This document shows, piece after piece, positions 26,325 through 35,459 of a stretch of DNA of 47,045 bases. The notes below the pieces were generated by a model that was given only the letters and a program-made list of their open reading frames with translations, did no database searches and had not been told where the DNA came from. Numbering within the stretch: position 1 is the first letter of the stretch; each line of letters begins with the position of its first letter. The stretch lies in the NCBI GenBank assembly GCA_903820735.1, contig CAIJIZ010000227.1:1-47045 (forward strand). The letters are read 5' to 3'. The translations under genes and the position numbers were made by a program. This DNA comes from an uncultured Pirellula sp. GTDB taxonomy: Bacteria; Planctomycetota; Planctomycetia; Pirellulales; Pirellulaceae.

Positions 26325-27365
26325 TCAACGAAGCCGATCACAATACTCTTCGATCATGTCCTCTAATCTCTCGCGCCGAGAACCTTGCGATTGACCAAAC
26401 TCCGTCGCTTTCATCGAATACCACATCACGACATATCCAACCTTCAAACTCTCTCCATTACGAACCTCCAGCTGACTCGGTTCCCCCCCAGTCAAACTCT
26501 TGCGTCCAAACATGTTCGCTACCATCAACCCGTAATCTCTGTTGTGAAACCAACTGGCCCGTTTGTTCTCCTTCCTTGGTATTAGTATCACTCCCGCCCT
26601 CTTCCCTCCCTCCTCTTTCGAATAGTCTACCCACCTCGCACTCTTCCCCCATGTCTCCCCCGCCTTCACTAACCCTTCGCTATTTAGAATCTCCCCTCCG
26701 TTTTTTTCTATCAGCGGCGTTGCCATCCGCACCCCTAACCCCATCTCTTCTTGATCGCCAAATACAAGCCCCTTTTCTCCAACTACTTGCACTGGCCGTA
26801 TATCTGCTTCCCAACTCATCCCATACCCACTCCCCATTCTGACCACTTTGTACTGCTCGATAGCCTCTCCTATCTCCCGATCGTCGCTCGTAATAAATCG
26901 ACTTCGTGTCCTAAATCTCAGTACGCCTTCTTTCTCCTTCCCTAACTCCAAAAATTCCTTATGCTCAACCCTCCCTCGGTTGCGCCAAAAATCCTCACCA
27001 CTCACATCGCCAAACGCTAACCAAATCCCTCCATGCATCGACGCATGATCCGTCGCATCAACCCCTTCCACCGGCGGATAACTCCTCGTCAACAACGTTC
27101 CATCTGGTGCTTGTACATTATAGAAAAAAGGTCGCTTGCACTTATCATCCTTAAAGGAGTACTTTGCGAACACATTCTCGCTGTCCCGCAGCTCAAGCTC
27201 GCTGTCCCGCTGCACTAAAGACAATTCCGAGTTCTCTGTTCCTCGATTCGCCTGGCGGATTACTCCACTCTCCTGGCCGATTATTCCACTCTCCTGGCCG
27301 AGCAGTTCACCTGCTACCATAGCCATCACCACAAACCACAAACTACAAACAGTCCGCATCATCAT
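26325..27365 (-). CDS. DUF6807 (PmoA-like) secreted protein
   Basis: This 346-residue protein has an N-terminal signal peptide (MMMRTVCSLWFVVMAMVAGELLG). The body matches the family labelled DUF6807 or methane oxygenase PmoA, despite no link to methane oxidation: KCKRPFFYNVQAPDGTLLTRSYPP, HASMHGGIWLAFGDVSG, and WFHNRDYGLMVANMFGR. The function is unknown; in planctomycetes such genes often sit near sugar-acting enzymes, but none is next to it here. The N-terminal region after the signal peptide contains two internal duplications (IIGQESG/VIRQ and RDSELELRDSE). An AGAAGGG lies nine bases before ATG 27365. It lies 70 bp downstream of the HyuAB fusion gene on the same strand. Confidence 0.75.
   Translation of the reverse strand: MMMRTVCSLWFVVMAMVAGELLGQESGIIGQESGVIRQANRGTENSELSLVQRDSELELRDSENVFAKYSFKDDKCKRPFFYNVQAPDGTLLTRSYPPVEGVDATDHASMHGGIWLAFGDVSGEDFWRNRGRVEHKEFLELGKEKEGVLRFRTRSRFITSDDREIGEAIEQYKVVRMGSGYGMSWEADIRPVQVVGEKGLVFGDQEEMGLGVRMATPLIEKNGGEILNSEGLVKAGETWGKSARWVDYSKEEGGKRAGVILIPRKENKRASWFHNRDYGLMVANMFGRKSLTGGEPSQLEVRNGESLKVGYVVMWYSMKATEFGQSQGSRRERLEDMIEEYCDRLR
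27259..27300. repeat. 21-bp direct duplication inside the DUF6807 gene
   Basis: Two copies, 27259-27279 and 27280-27300, differ at one base (ATTACTCC versus ATTATTCC, then ACTCTCCTGGCCG). They encode the GQESGII/GQESGVI repeat just after the signal peptide. Confidence 0.9.
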
Positions 27366-27435
27366 TTGAAATACCCTTCTTTTTCACTATCTTCGTATTG
27401 TGCTGCTTCTTATCGAGCAGCTTCCCATCTGGCCG

Positions 27436-30400
27436 CTACTTATCAGGCAGGTTCTTAGCGATCGTGTTGTTTTGAGGTATGCCCCAACCTCCCCCTCCTG
27501 GTGTCAAGATCCGTATCCGCTCCCCGACTTCGATACTTTGCTGCACCGAACTCGGTAAGCGATGCGAGTTTCCTTCGCGATCGATCCACCAATTCTCTCC
27601 CGGTTGACCTGCCCCTCCTCCATCCAAACCATACGGTCCTGCGAACTTCCCATCGACTCGCCATCGACGGTTGGTAACTAACGAAACCTCAAGTCGCTCC
27701 AATGCTTCGATCTCTCGAATCATCCCGCAGCCCCCCACATACTTGCCATCCCCTCCACTACCTAGCCGTATCCCAAAATTCACTACCCGAACTGGATATC
27801 GGCTTTCTAATACTTCTACATCGGTCAAACGCGTATTGGTCATGTGACTATGCACTGCATCTGCACCACCCCCCTGCGCACTCGCACCACTCCCTCCTCC
27901 TATGGTCTCGTAATATCCGAACTTAGTGTTGCCAAATAAGAAATTGTTCATCGTACCCTGACTCGCCGCTGCTAACCCCAACGCCCCCCACAACACATCG
28001 ACGATTCGTTGACTTGTCTCCACATTACCACCCGCCACCGCAGGCCACTGCTCCATCGGCCCGATTCCTCGTGGATCGAGAATACCTTTTGGAATTCGCA
28101 GCTCAACGGCTCGCATCACTCCATAATTCAAAGGCATGCTATCGGCAATCGCACACCGGATGGTGTACATCACTGCGGCTGTAACGATCCCAGGATTCGC
28201 ATTGAGGTTCCCGATCGACTCGACTCCACTGCCTGTGAAATCGACGACGAACGTCCACCCTTGCTCTCCAAGTACACGCCGCATGAGAACCTTGATCGCA
28301 CTCCCGTCATCCATGCCATCCTCAAATCGATATTCGTCATGCGAAAGCGAAGCGATCCAATTCCTCGTCTTGGACTCGGCTACATCCAAGATCGCGCCGA
28401 AATACTCCTGCAACGACTCAGCACCAAAGGCTTGCGCAAGCTCCTGCATCGCTATTACACCCCGATGATTTGCCGCGCGCTGGGCCCACAAATCCGCCAT
28501 ATTCTCTGCGACATTCCTCGTTGGATACTCGCCCCCACGCAGCAAAGCTTCGACCTCTCGACTGCGATCCGCTCCACCTGCCGCAAGCCGCATCGGTGGA
28601 ATGATCACCCCCTCCTCTCCTAGCCGCCTTGAAGTTGGCGCCATCGATCCTGGTGCAATCCCGCCAATCTCGGCATGGTGTGCTCTGGATGCTACGAAAA
28701 ACGCTGGTTTAGATTCTCCTACACGATCATTTTTTCCTTCCACACCTCGAACACCACCAATATCTTCGACGAAACCAGGTGTTACGACTGTAACGTCAGG
28801 CAAATGCGAACCACCCCGATACGGGTCGTTGGTCACGAAACAATCTCCGGGAACCATCTGAGGAAAAGCTTCCATCATGGACTGTACCGTCCTCCCCATC
28901 GCTCCCAAATGCACCGGAACATGCGGCGCATTGGCGATTAACTCACCCCTTGAATTGAACACCGCACAACTAAAGTCACGCCGCTGCTTGACATTCACAC
29001 TCAATGCGGTCTGCTCTAAGACGATCCCCATCTGCTGAGCAATCGCAGCAACCCGCTGTGCGATGACCTCTCTCAAAATCGGATCGATCGTGAAACTTGC
29101 CCCAAGCGATCCCGGATGCTTCAATCCACTCTCCGTCAGTCGAAGTCTTATCTCTTTCGATTCAACGGACGCTTGTTCGCTCCGACGTCGGATAAACAAT
29201 ACTCCGTCTTGGCCGACTTCTCCCTCCCAACCTCGATCGATCATCGTGGTGCTTCCCACCGATCGAATCAAGGTCGGACCAACGAGACGGTCACCACTTT
29301 GCATCGTTGCACGGTCGACGCTCGGTGCAAAAGTCCATGCTCCTTGGTCAAACACTTGAACGTTTCTTAAGTCGCTCTCCACCACCTCGAGAACGTTAAC
29401 TTGCTTTTGAGTCTCACCTTCTACGATCGATCGCATCGGCGAGGAAATCTCCAACCACATCCCGACCAATTCTAAAGGCCGATCTGCTAACATCCCTCCG
29501 CTTCGATCAACTCCGTACCGCTCCCTATACCGAACTTCAAACTCCGCGGACCAACCTCTCACCTGACCTTCACCCCAGGGAATCCTTATCGATCCTTCAG
29601 TACCCGAGACCCGCAACTCTATATCACAATAGATTGCATGATCGCTCGCAGCCACTCCTTCCGCTTGCATCTGCTTCGCAAGTGATTCATAGAGCACCTG
29701 ACGAGTTGCCAGTAACTCTTCGCGAGAAACGGCTTCAAACGCCTTATAGAACGCATGAGTCTGCGAGCGACTGATTTGCGCAACGCCAATTCCCAATGCA
29801 CTTAACAATCCGGCATCAGGATGATCGATGATCGTATCCATCTCCAGCAATTCAGCGATCTGACACAAATGCTGTCCGGCTGCCCCGCCAAAGCCAGCTA
29901 AAACGTGATCGCGTGGATCAGCCCCCTGCTCTATGCTGATCGATCGGACAGCCGCAGCCATCTGCTCGTTCGCAATTCGCCTCAATCCAGCAACTAATTG
30001 CATGGGCTCCATCGATGCAAACATGGCGTTCGCACGAACTCGTTCAAGCAATTCCGCTAACCGGTCTCTCGACGCTTGAATTTCTAGTTCAAATGGAAAA
30101 CCGATCGGATCAATACGTCCTTCAAGTAGATTTAAGTCGGTGAGTGTTAAAGGCCCCCCGCGACCATAACACGCCGGCCCCGGTGCCGAACCCGCACTCT
30201 GAGGACCGACCCTCAATTGCTCTCCATCAAAGCCACAAATACTTCCACCACCAGCCGCCACGGTATGGATAGCAAGGGTCGGAACCATCATCCGGATACC
30301 AGCTTTGACTGTCTCATGCTCTAACTGTAGCCTTCCATCTATGCGACACACATCGGTCGATGTTCCACCCATGTCGAGCCCGATAAGTCTCTTCACTCCG

Positions 30401-31557
30401 ATCCTATCTGCAATGGCTTGCAAGGCTACCGCTCCCCCTGCGGGCCCAGATAAAACCAATTGCCTTCCCCATGCGTCTTGAGCGGACACCAACCCACCAC
30501 TGCTGGTCATGACTCGTAAACGGGAGCGAGCACCACTCGAAAACTGCTCTGATACCATTTCTAAGTAACGGCGTACAACCGGAGTCAAATAAGCGTCGAC
30601 AACCGTGGTCTCACCACGCGCTACGGCTTGATTAACCGGGGCGACGCGATGACTGCAGCGTACCGAACTAAAACCCATTTCGATCGCAATACGTTCCACC
30701 CGCTCTTCATGCGCAGCATTTCGCGTCGCATGCAGAAGACAAATAGCCAACGACCGAATTCCCTCCGCCGCGATTCCCCCTAACGCACGTCGCACTTGCG
30801 CTTCATCAAGCTCCCGTAGCACGTTCCCACTAGCATCCAAACGCTCAGTGATACCCACGACCTTGGACACCAAACTCGGCCGCTTGATCACCCTAGTCAC
30901 AAACAATTCCGGTCGCTCTTGATATCCGATCGCAAGCAGATCTTCGAAACCTTGTGTAACCACTAATGCGGTAGGCTCTCCATTTCGAGTTAGCAGAGCA
31001 TTCGTCGCTCTCGTCGTCCCCAACCGGACTTCCAGCGCAGGTAATGATTCATCGAGCCTGACTCCTAACATCAACCTCGCTGCCAACACAGGAGCTTCCA
31101 TACGCGGATCCCACTCGATGGAGTCGACTTGTGCCCATATAAAATCGCGGGAGAGTACTTCTGGAGAATCCCAACCAGTTTCCTTGTGTAAATCCACAGC
31201 CAAGCCATCAGCGAATTCTCTATCTAAGCGAACTGCTTGAAACTCCCCCGTACCACTCGTAAACCCAATACAACGAACAGCCCCCAGCAGATTCATCTGG
31301 CGATCAAACGCTTTACCTATACATCCCTCCCAAAATCGATCGGGATCCTCGCATCTGGTTCGATCCCGCCACCGAAATTCCTCGAAGGAATCTCTTACGA
31401 AACTTGGCACCCGACCATGCGATAGAACTTTGCGACGAAGCCGCTTACCATCTGGAAAAACGACGAAGCAATCCGTGAACGTCCCACCTACGTCACACCA
31501 TACTTCAACTAATTTACTCTCGCTGGATTGTTCGGTAATCGTACCACTCATCATCAT
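27436..31557 (-). CDS. Fused HyuA-HyuB hydantoinase/5-oxoprolinase-type protein
   Basis: These ATP-dependent enzymes open cyclic amides such as 5-oxoproline or hydantoins. Residues 1 to about 700 are HyuA-like ([45 protein letters not shown] with T rather than V first, [33 protein letters not shown]). Residues from about 810 to 1360 are HyuB-like ([59 protein letters not shown]). The fused order and the 1373-residue length resemble 5-oxoprolinase (OPLAH), but the substrate cannot be read from the sequence. Three consecutive ATGs start the frame, with AAGG about eight bases upstream. A 17-bp palindrome lies 58 bp upstream. Confidence 0.9.
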   Translation of the reverse strand: [1373 protein letters not shown]

Positions 31558-31615
31558 TTGCTTTGCCTTCTAAACTTCCAATCACTCGTCTGGAAAACAT
31601 GTCGCTGGCAAACTC

Positions 31616-31632
31616 AACACTTGCCAAGTGTT
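31616..31632. promoter_or_regulatory. 17-bp palindrome upstream of the HyuAB fusion gene
   Basis: AACACTT-GCC-AAGTGTT is a perfect inverted repeat with a 3-base centre, between hemW and the HyuAB gene. It could be an operator or a short hairpin. No regulator gene is adjacent. Confidence 0.4.
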
Positions 31633-31691
31633 AAACACAACGTTGGCACTGGTAAACGCGAACGGGTCAAACATCTAGCTAACTCACAACA

Positions 31692-32858
31692 TTATGATGC
31701 GTCAAAATAAGAGGACCACAATCCGTCGCTTACGACCAAGCCTGCTCGACTTAACCGAACGTACTCCCCGTGCACTTCTAGATACCCCATATCAATGTGC
31801 TCTTGCAAAGCCGTGTCGATATCCGATCGAGTTTTCTCAGGTACTGAAGAACGCCACTGAGACCAAGGCACACCTCGCATTTGCCGCATACCAAAAACAA
31901 ACCGCTCGCGCCATTGCTGATCGATCGATAGTTCTTCGCACTCGATAAGAGCCGTCTCCCCGGCTTCTAGCCGTCGCAGGTAGTTCAACGTGCCGTGATG
32001 GTTGACGCTGCGATGCTTTCCTAGATAACTCGCTGCACTCGGGCCAAACGCCCACCACCTGTCTCCATTCCAGTATGCTTGATTGTGCTGACAAGCTTGA
32101 CCTGGCCTCGCAAAATTCGAAACTTCGTAATGCTCCAGCCCTCCTTGCGTCAAAACATCGATCGCTTGGGTGTACATCTCCAACTCAAGGTCTTCATCGG
32201 CTCGTTTTAATTCTTTGCGTTGCAGTCGCCCCCAAAACGACGAACCCTTTTCGAAGGTCAAACCGTAAGTCGAGACGTGCTCCAAACCAAGCTTCAGAAC
32301 ATGGTCTAAATCGGAAAGCCAATCCTTCAGCGTTTCGCCCGGCGCTGCGAAAATCAAATCAAGCGAAACGCGAGGTATGTGAGCAATTGCTCGCTCAACC
32401 GAGTCAATCAGTTCGTTTGGATTATGGTCCCGTTCAAGCACCTTGAGCTTGGTCTCTTGAAACGATTGCCCACCGATGCTCAATCGATTGATGCCTTGGC
32501 TCTTCCAAAACCTCAGCATCTTTTCAGATATATCTCGCGGGTTCGCCTCCAGCGAACACTCTCCTCCGTTATCCAAAGGAAGCCAATACCGGATCAATTC
32601 AAATAATCTCGCTGCAATTTGTTCGGGAAGAATCGACGGCGTACCACCACCATAGAAGATCGTCTTCACCGGACGGGGCACTTCTAATCGAGACAACTCG
32701 CGTTCCATCGCATCGACATAACGCTCGTATAAGTCCGGGCGATTTGCAAGCAGACTGAAGTTACAGTATCCGCAGCGTTGGCTACAAAAGGGAACATGGA
32801 TGTAAGCCGCAATCGGCTTCGGTCCATTTTCTACCAACCGTGCTGGAGAAGGAATCAT
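31692..32858 (-). CDS. hemW: HemW-like radical SAM protein
   Basis: HemW proteins are relatives of the oxygen-independent coproporphyrinogen oxidase and are thought to act as haem chaperones. The 388-residue protein has the radical-SAM motif C-x3-C-x2-C in YIHVPFCSQRCGYCNF and family signatures FYGGGTPSILP, SIGGQSFQETKLKVLERDHNP and YEVSNFARPGQACQHNQAYW. The fourth cysteine of HemN (CxxxCxxCxC) is absent, which fits HemW. The ATG at 32858 is chosen; a GTG lies two codons upstream. It starts 22 bp after the gspF-like gene and may be co-transcribed with it. Confidence 0.9.
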   Translation of the reverse strand: MIPSPARLVENGPKPIAAYIHVPFCSQRCGYCNFSLLANRPDLYERYVDAMERELSRLEVPRPVKTIFYGGGTPSILPEQIAARLFELIRYWLPLDNGGECSLEANPRDISEKMLRFWKSQGINRLSIGGQSFQETKLKVLERDHNPNELIDSVERAIAHIPRVSLDLIFAAPGETLKDWLSDLDHVLKLGLEHVSTYGLTFEKGSSFWGRLQRKELKRADEDLELEMYTQAIDVLTQGGLEHYEVSNFARPGQACQHNQAYWNGDRWWAFGPSAASYLGKHRSVNHHGTLNYLRRLEAGETALIECEELSIDQQWRERFVFGMRQMRGVPWSQWRSSVPEKTRSDIDTALQEHIDMGYLEVHGEYVRLSRAGLVVSDGLWSSYFDAS

Positions 32859-32880
32859 GCTCACTTGAACCGATCATTTG

Positions 32881-33975
32881 CTACTTGGGAAGATTGCTTG
32901 TTATCATCGAAAGATACTGCAAGAACACCATAAAAATCACGGCGATGATCATACCCGATATGATCATCCAAATCAGAAAACCGGCCGCGACCGCTAACTG
33001 CTTGAGTGCCAATTGCGCTTTCTCACGATACTCCATAGCAAGTCGCTCTAACGACTCGCTGTCACTACCGCTCAGTTCGCCAACTTCAAGCGTTTGAATG
33101 AACTCATCCGGAAGTCGCTTGGGAACATCCAACGCTTCTGAGAACGACTTGCCCTTGCCGACAGCTTGCTCAATCTCAGGTAATCCAGCGATGTAATAAA
33201 AGTTCCCTGTACTGAGCACCGCGTCGCGCACGCTACGTTTCGCATCGACGCCAGCTCCAAGCATCATCGACATGGTCATCGATAGACGCGATAGCGCCGT
33301 CATGGTGAAAACAGGACCGAGTACCGGGATTTTGCGAACCATCGGTACCAAAGTCTGATGACACCCGTACCAATTCTTCCAAATACCAAAAGCGATCGTA
33401 CCGAGCACCAGCGCAATCGCGGAGATGATACTCAAGAAAATCAGAACGCCCGAGCCTCCTCGCAGTCCAACGCCTGTTATGTCAAATGGCTTCTCCCCCG
33501 GGCCAGCACTCTGGAAGAACCCATTGATGAAAATCATCCCGCACAGGATCGCAATCGCTAACAACAATTGAATCACCGGCTTGGTGATCTGCGAAATGAA
33601 CTCTTGCTTGGTCCGCTTCAAATCCAGATAGTAGTCCGACATGTACTTGAGCACCCGCTCGACTTGTCCGGATTCTTCCCCTGCACTGATCATCTTTACC
33701 AACAACGGCGGAAAGAACGGGGCTTGCATCTGCATCGCTTCTGAAAAGCTATTTCCGCTTCGAATCAAACTCGACATCGAAGCAACACTCGTGCGGTAAC
33801 GCGCAGGTCCCGTCTTCGCTTCCGTGTCGAGCAAGCGCAGCAAGTCGACACCGGCATGCATGCCGGTTCCCATCCGGCTACAAAACTGATGCAATTGACC
33901 AGCTGATGCGCCGCCGAAAAGAGAGTCTAAAAAACTCGCCGAGCGACTTTGTTCTCCCGTTTGTTTCGATCCCAT
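32881..33975 (-). CDS. Type II secretion/type IV pilus inner-membrane protein, GspF/PilC family
   Basis: Two repeated T2SSF domains are visible (LHQFCSRMGTGMHAGVDLLRLL... and LSRLSMTMSMMLGAGVDAKRSV), with three hydrophobic segments near residues 138-156, 175-195 and 328-352. This is the platform protein of a type II secretion or pilus machine. No other pilus or secretion genes are in the window. The 364-residue length is somewhat short for GspF (about 400) because the N-terminal region is reduced. An AGGCAGGC site precedes ATG 33975. Confidence 0.85.
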   Translation of the reverse strand: MGSKQTGEQSRSASFLDSLFGGASAGQLHQFCSRMGTGMHAGVDLLRLLDTEAKTGPARYRTSVASMSSLIRSGNSFSEAMQMQAPFFPPLLVKMISAGEESGQVERVLKYMSDYYLDLKRTKQEFISQITKPVIQLLLAIAILCGMIFINGFFQSAGPGEKPFDITGVGLRGGSGVLIFLSIISAIALVLGTIAFGIWKNWYGCHQTLVPMVRKIPVLGPVFTMTALSRLSMTMSMMLGAGVDAKRSVRDAVLSTGNFYYIAGLPEIEQAVGKGKSFSEALDVPKRLPDEFIQTLEVGELSGSDSESLERLAMEYREKAQLALKQLAVAAGFLIWMIISGMIIAVIFMVFLQYLSMITSNLPK

Positions 33976-34214
33976 TGCCTGCCTGTCTCGCTATCTATTC
34001 TGGGGGCTATTTCGTTTGGGGTCTATCTGTTCCCGTGCTCTATCAAGTCCGGAGGCTCGCAACTCATGAGACTCGCTGTTTTCGAGAGCTCTCCATTGCT
34101 CGAGCTTTTAAAACCTACTTCCAGAGTCTTTTGCGGGTTCGCTCAAGCCTTCGGCGATGGAATGCCGAGTGGAAAGATACTGGGATTGTATCGATTGTAC
34201 GCGAGGAGAGGATT
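33976..34214. other. Divergent promoter region
   Basis: These 239 bp separate the divergent gspF-like and TPR lipoprotein genes. An open plus-strand frame crosses it but has no homology. Promoters are expected here, but no clear boxes were picked. Confidence 0.4.
34203..34208 (+). promoter_or_regulatory. Shine-Dalgarno site deciding the start of the TPR lipoprotein
   Basis: GAGGAG ends six bases before ATG 34215 and marks the start within a much longer open frame. Confidence 0.7.
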
Positions 34215-35459
34215 ATGCACGACAGACGAAATGCATGCAAAACACATTGCCCCACACGCTGCAGGGCTGCCGCCAAGGGGGCTCGCAAGCAGATTTTGGG
34301 TGGACTGGTCGTTTTGGGGATCGGCCTCAGTGGCTGCGCATCTTCGTCGGCATGGAAGCCTTTGAGCGGTCTGGGTTCGCAAGCTTCTAGTGGAGCGGCG
34401 GTGGGTAGTTCCATGGGAACTTCCTTTGCGAATACAGGCAAGGCGGTCAAGAATCAGTTTTCTTCGGTCTCCTCAGCGGTAACTTCAGCCGTGAGCAAGA
34501 CGAAAACGGCGATCTCGGCACCTTTTTCGCCCGCGTCGGCAACCACGACGGCCACGGCTGAGGGGGAAGAGAAATCAGCAAATAATCCGCTGAACATTGC
34601 TCCGGAGATTCTAGTTGCCCAAGGCAATTACTTCGAGTCTCAAGGAAACTACACCAAGGCCCTCGACAGCTACTCTCGGGCATTGCAGACCGAACCGAAG
34701 AATGCGGTAGCTTTGTTGAGCATGGCTCGACTTTACGACCGTCAACAAGATACAGCCAAAGCGACGGAGTTCTACCAACGAGTCATCGAAGCATCGCCGA
34801 ACAACGCGGACGCTTATCATGAACTCGGCAATCTTGCTGCCAGGTCGGGGGATTTGAAGGGTGCGCAAGAGAACTTGAGCAAAGCAGCTACGCTGCAGCC
34901 TTCGAACAAGACTTACCGACACGCGCTTTCAGGAGTCCTTCTAGATTCCGGTGATCCAACTGCAGCACTTTCGCAGATGTCGCAATGCGAAACCCCTGCG
35001 ATGGCCCAGTATCAAATGGCTTACATGCACTTTCAACGCAAAAACATTCCGGCAACCCAACAGCATCTTGCTGATGCGTTGAAGATCGATCCAAACCTTA
35101 AACCCGCCCGCGATCTGCTTGCAAGCATCGGTGGTGCTCAAGGGGTCAATGGGATGATTCAGCAAGGCCAACAAGTTGGCCAGCAAGCTATGGGGATCTA
35201 TCAACAAGCTGGTGCGGTGCTTGGAGGAATCACGAATTCCGTACAAGGAGTATCGGGTTTAGAGACTTCGGCAGCACCGAGTGCCGGTTTGCCAGCAAGC
35301 GGAACGAATCTCTTGGGTATTCCAGTACAACCATTGCAAGTCGCACCGGCGATCAACCCAGTTCCGCCAGTTCCTAGCCAACTGGTGTCGGGTCAGCCAG
35401 CGTCTGAGGTTCCAATTGGAACTCAAGAGCCCGGCGTCAGGGTACGTCTTGGGCAATAG
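34215..35459 (+). CDS. TPR-repeat lipoprotein
   Basis: This 414-residue protein has a basic N-terminus and hydrophobic stretch (ILGGLVVLGIGLSGC) ending in a lipobox with C41, so it is a lipoprotein. A Ser/Thr/Ala-rich linker follows (about residues 42-130). At least three to four tetratricopeptide repeats lie in about 140-310 (GNYFESQGNYTKALDSYSRAL, ARLYDRQQDTAKATEFYQRVI, GNLAARSGDLKGAQENLSKAA). A Gln/Gly/Pro-rich tail ends the protein. TPRs mediate protein contacts; partners are unknown. Its last 23 bases overlap the end of the convergent membrane protein gene. Confidence 0.85.
   Translation: MHDRRNACKTHCPTRCRAAAKGARKQILGGLVVLGIGLSGCASSSAWKPLSGLGSQASSGAAVGSSMGTSFANTGKAVKNQFSSVSSAVTSAVSKTKTAISAPFSPASATTTATAEGEEKSANNPLNIAPEILVAQGNYFESQGNYTKALDSYSRALQTEPKNAVALLSMARLYDRQQDTAKATEFYQRVIEASPNNADAYHELGNLAARSGDLKGAQENLSKAATLQPSNKTYRHALSGVLLDSGDPTAALSQMSQCETPAMAQYQMAYMHFQRKNIPATQQHLADALKIDPNLKPARDLLASIGGAQGVNGMIQQGQQVGQQAMGIYQQAGAVLGGITNSVQGVSGLETSAAPSAGLPASGTNLLGIPVQPLQVAPAINPVPPVPSQLVSGQPASEVPIGTQEPGVRVRLGQ

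Noticed and set aside
26114-26842. Plus-strand 242-codon frame
   Set aside because: It is antisense to the DUF6807 gene over most of its length and has no recognisable motif.
33906-34214. N-terminal extension of the TPR lipoprotein frame up to 33906
   Set aside because: A strong GAGGAG and a lipobox place the start at 34215, and the upstream part overlaps the divergent gene.
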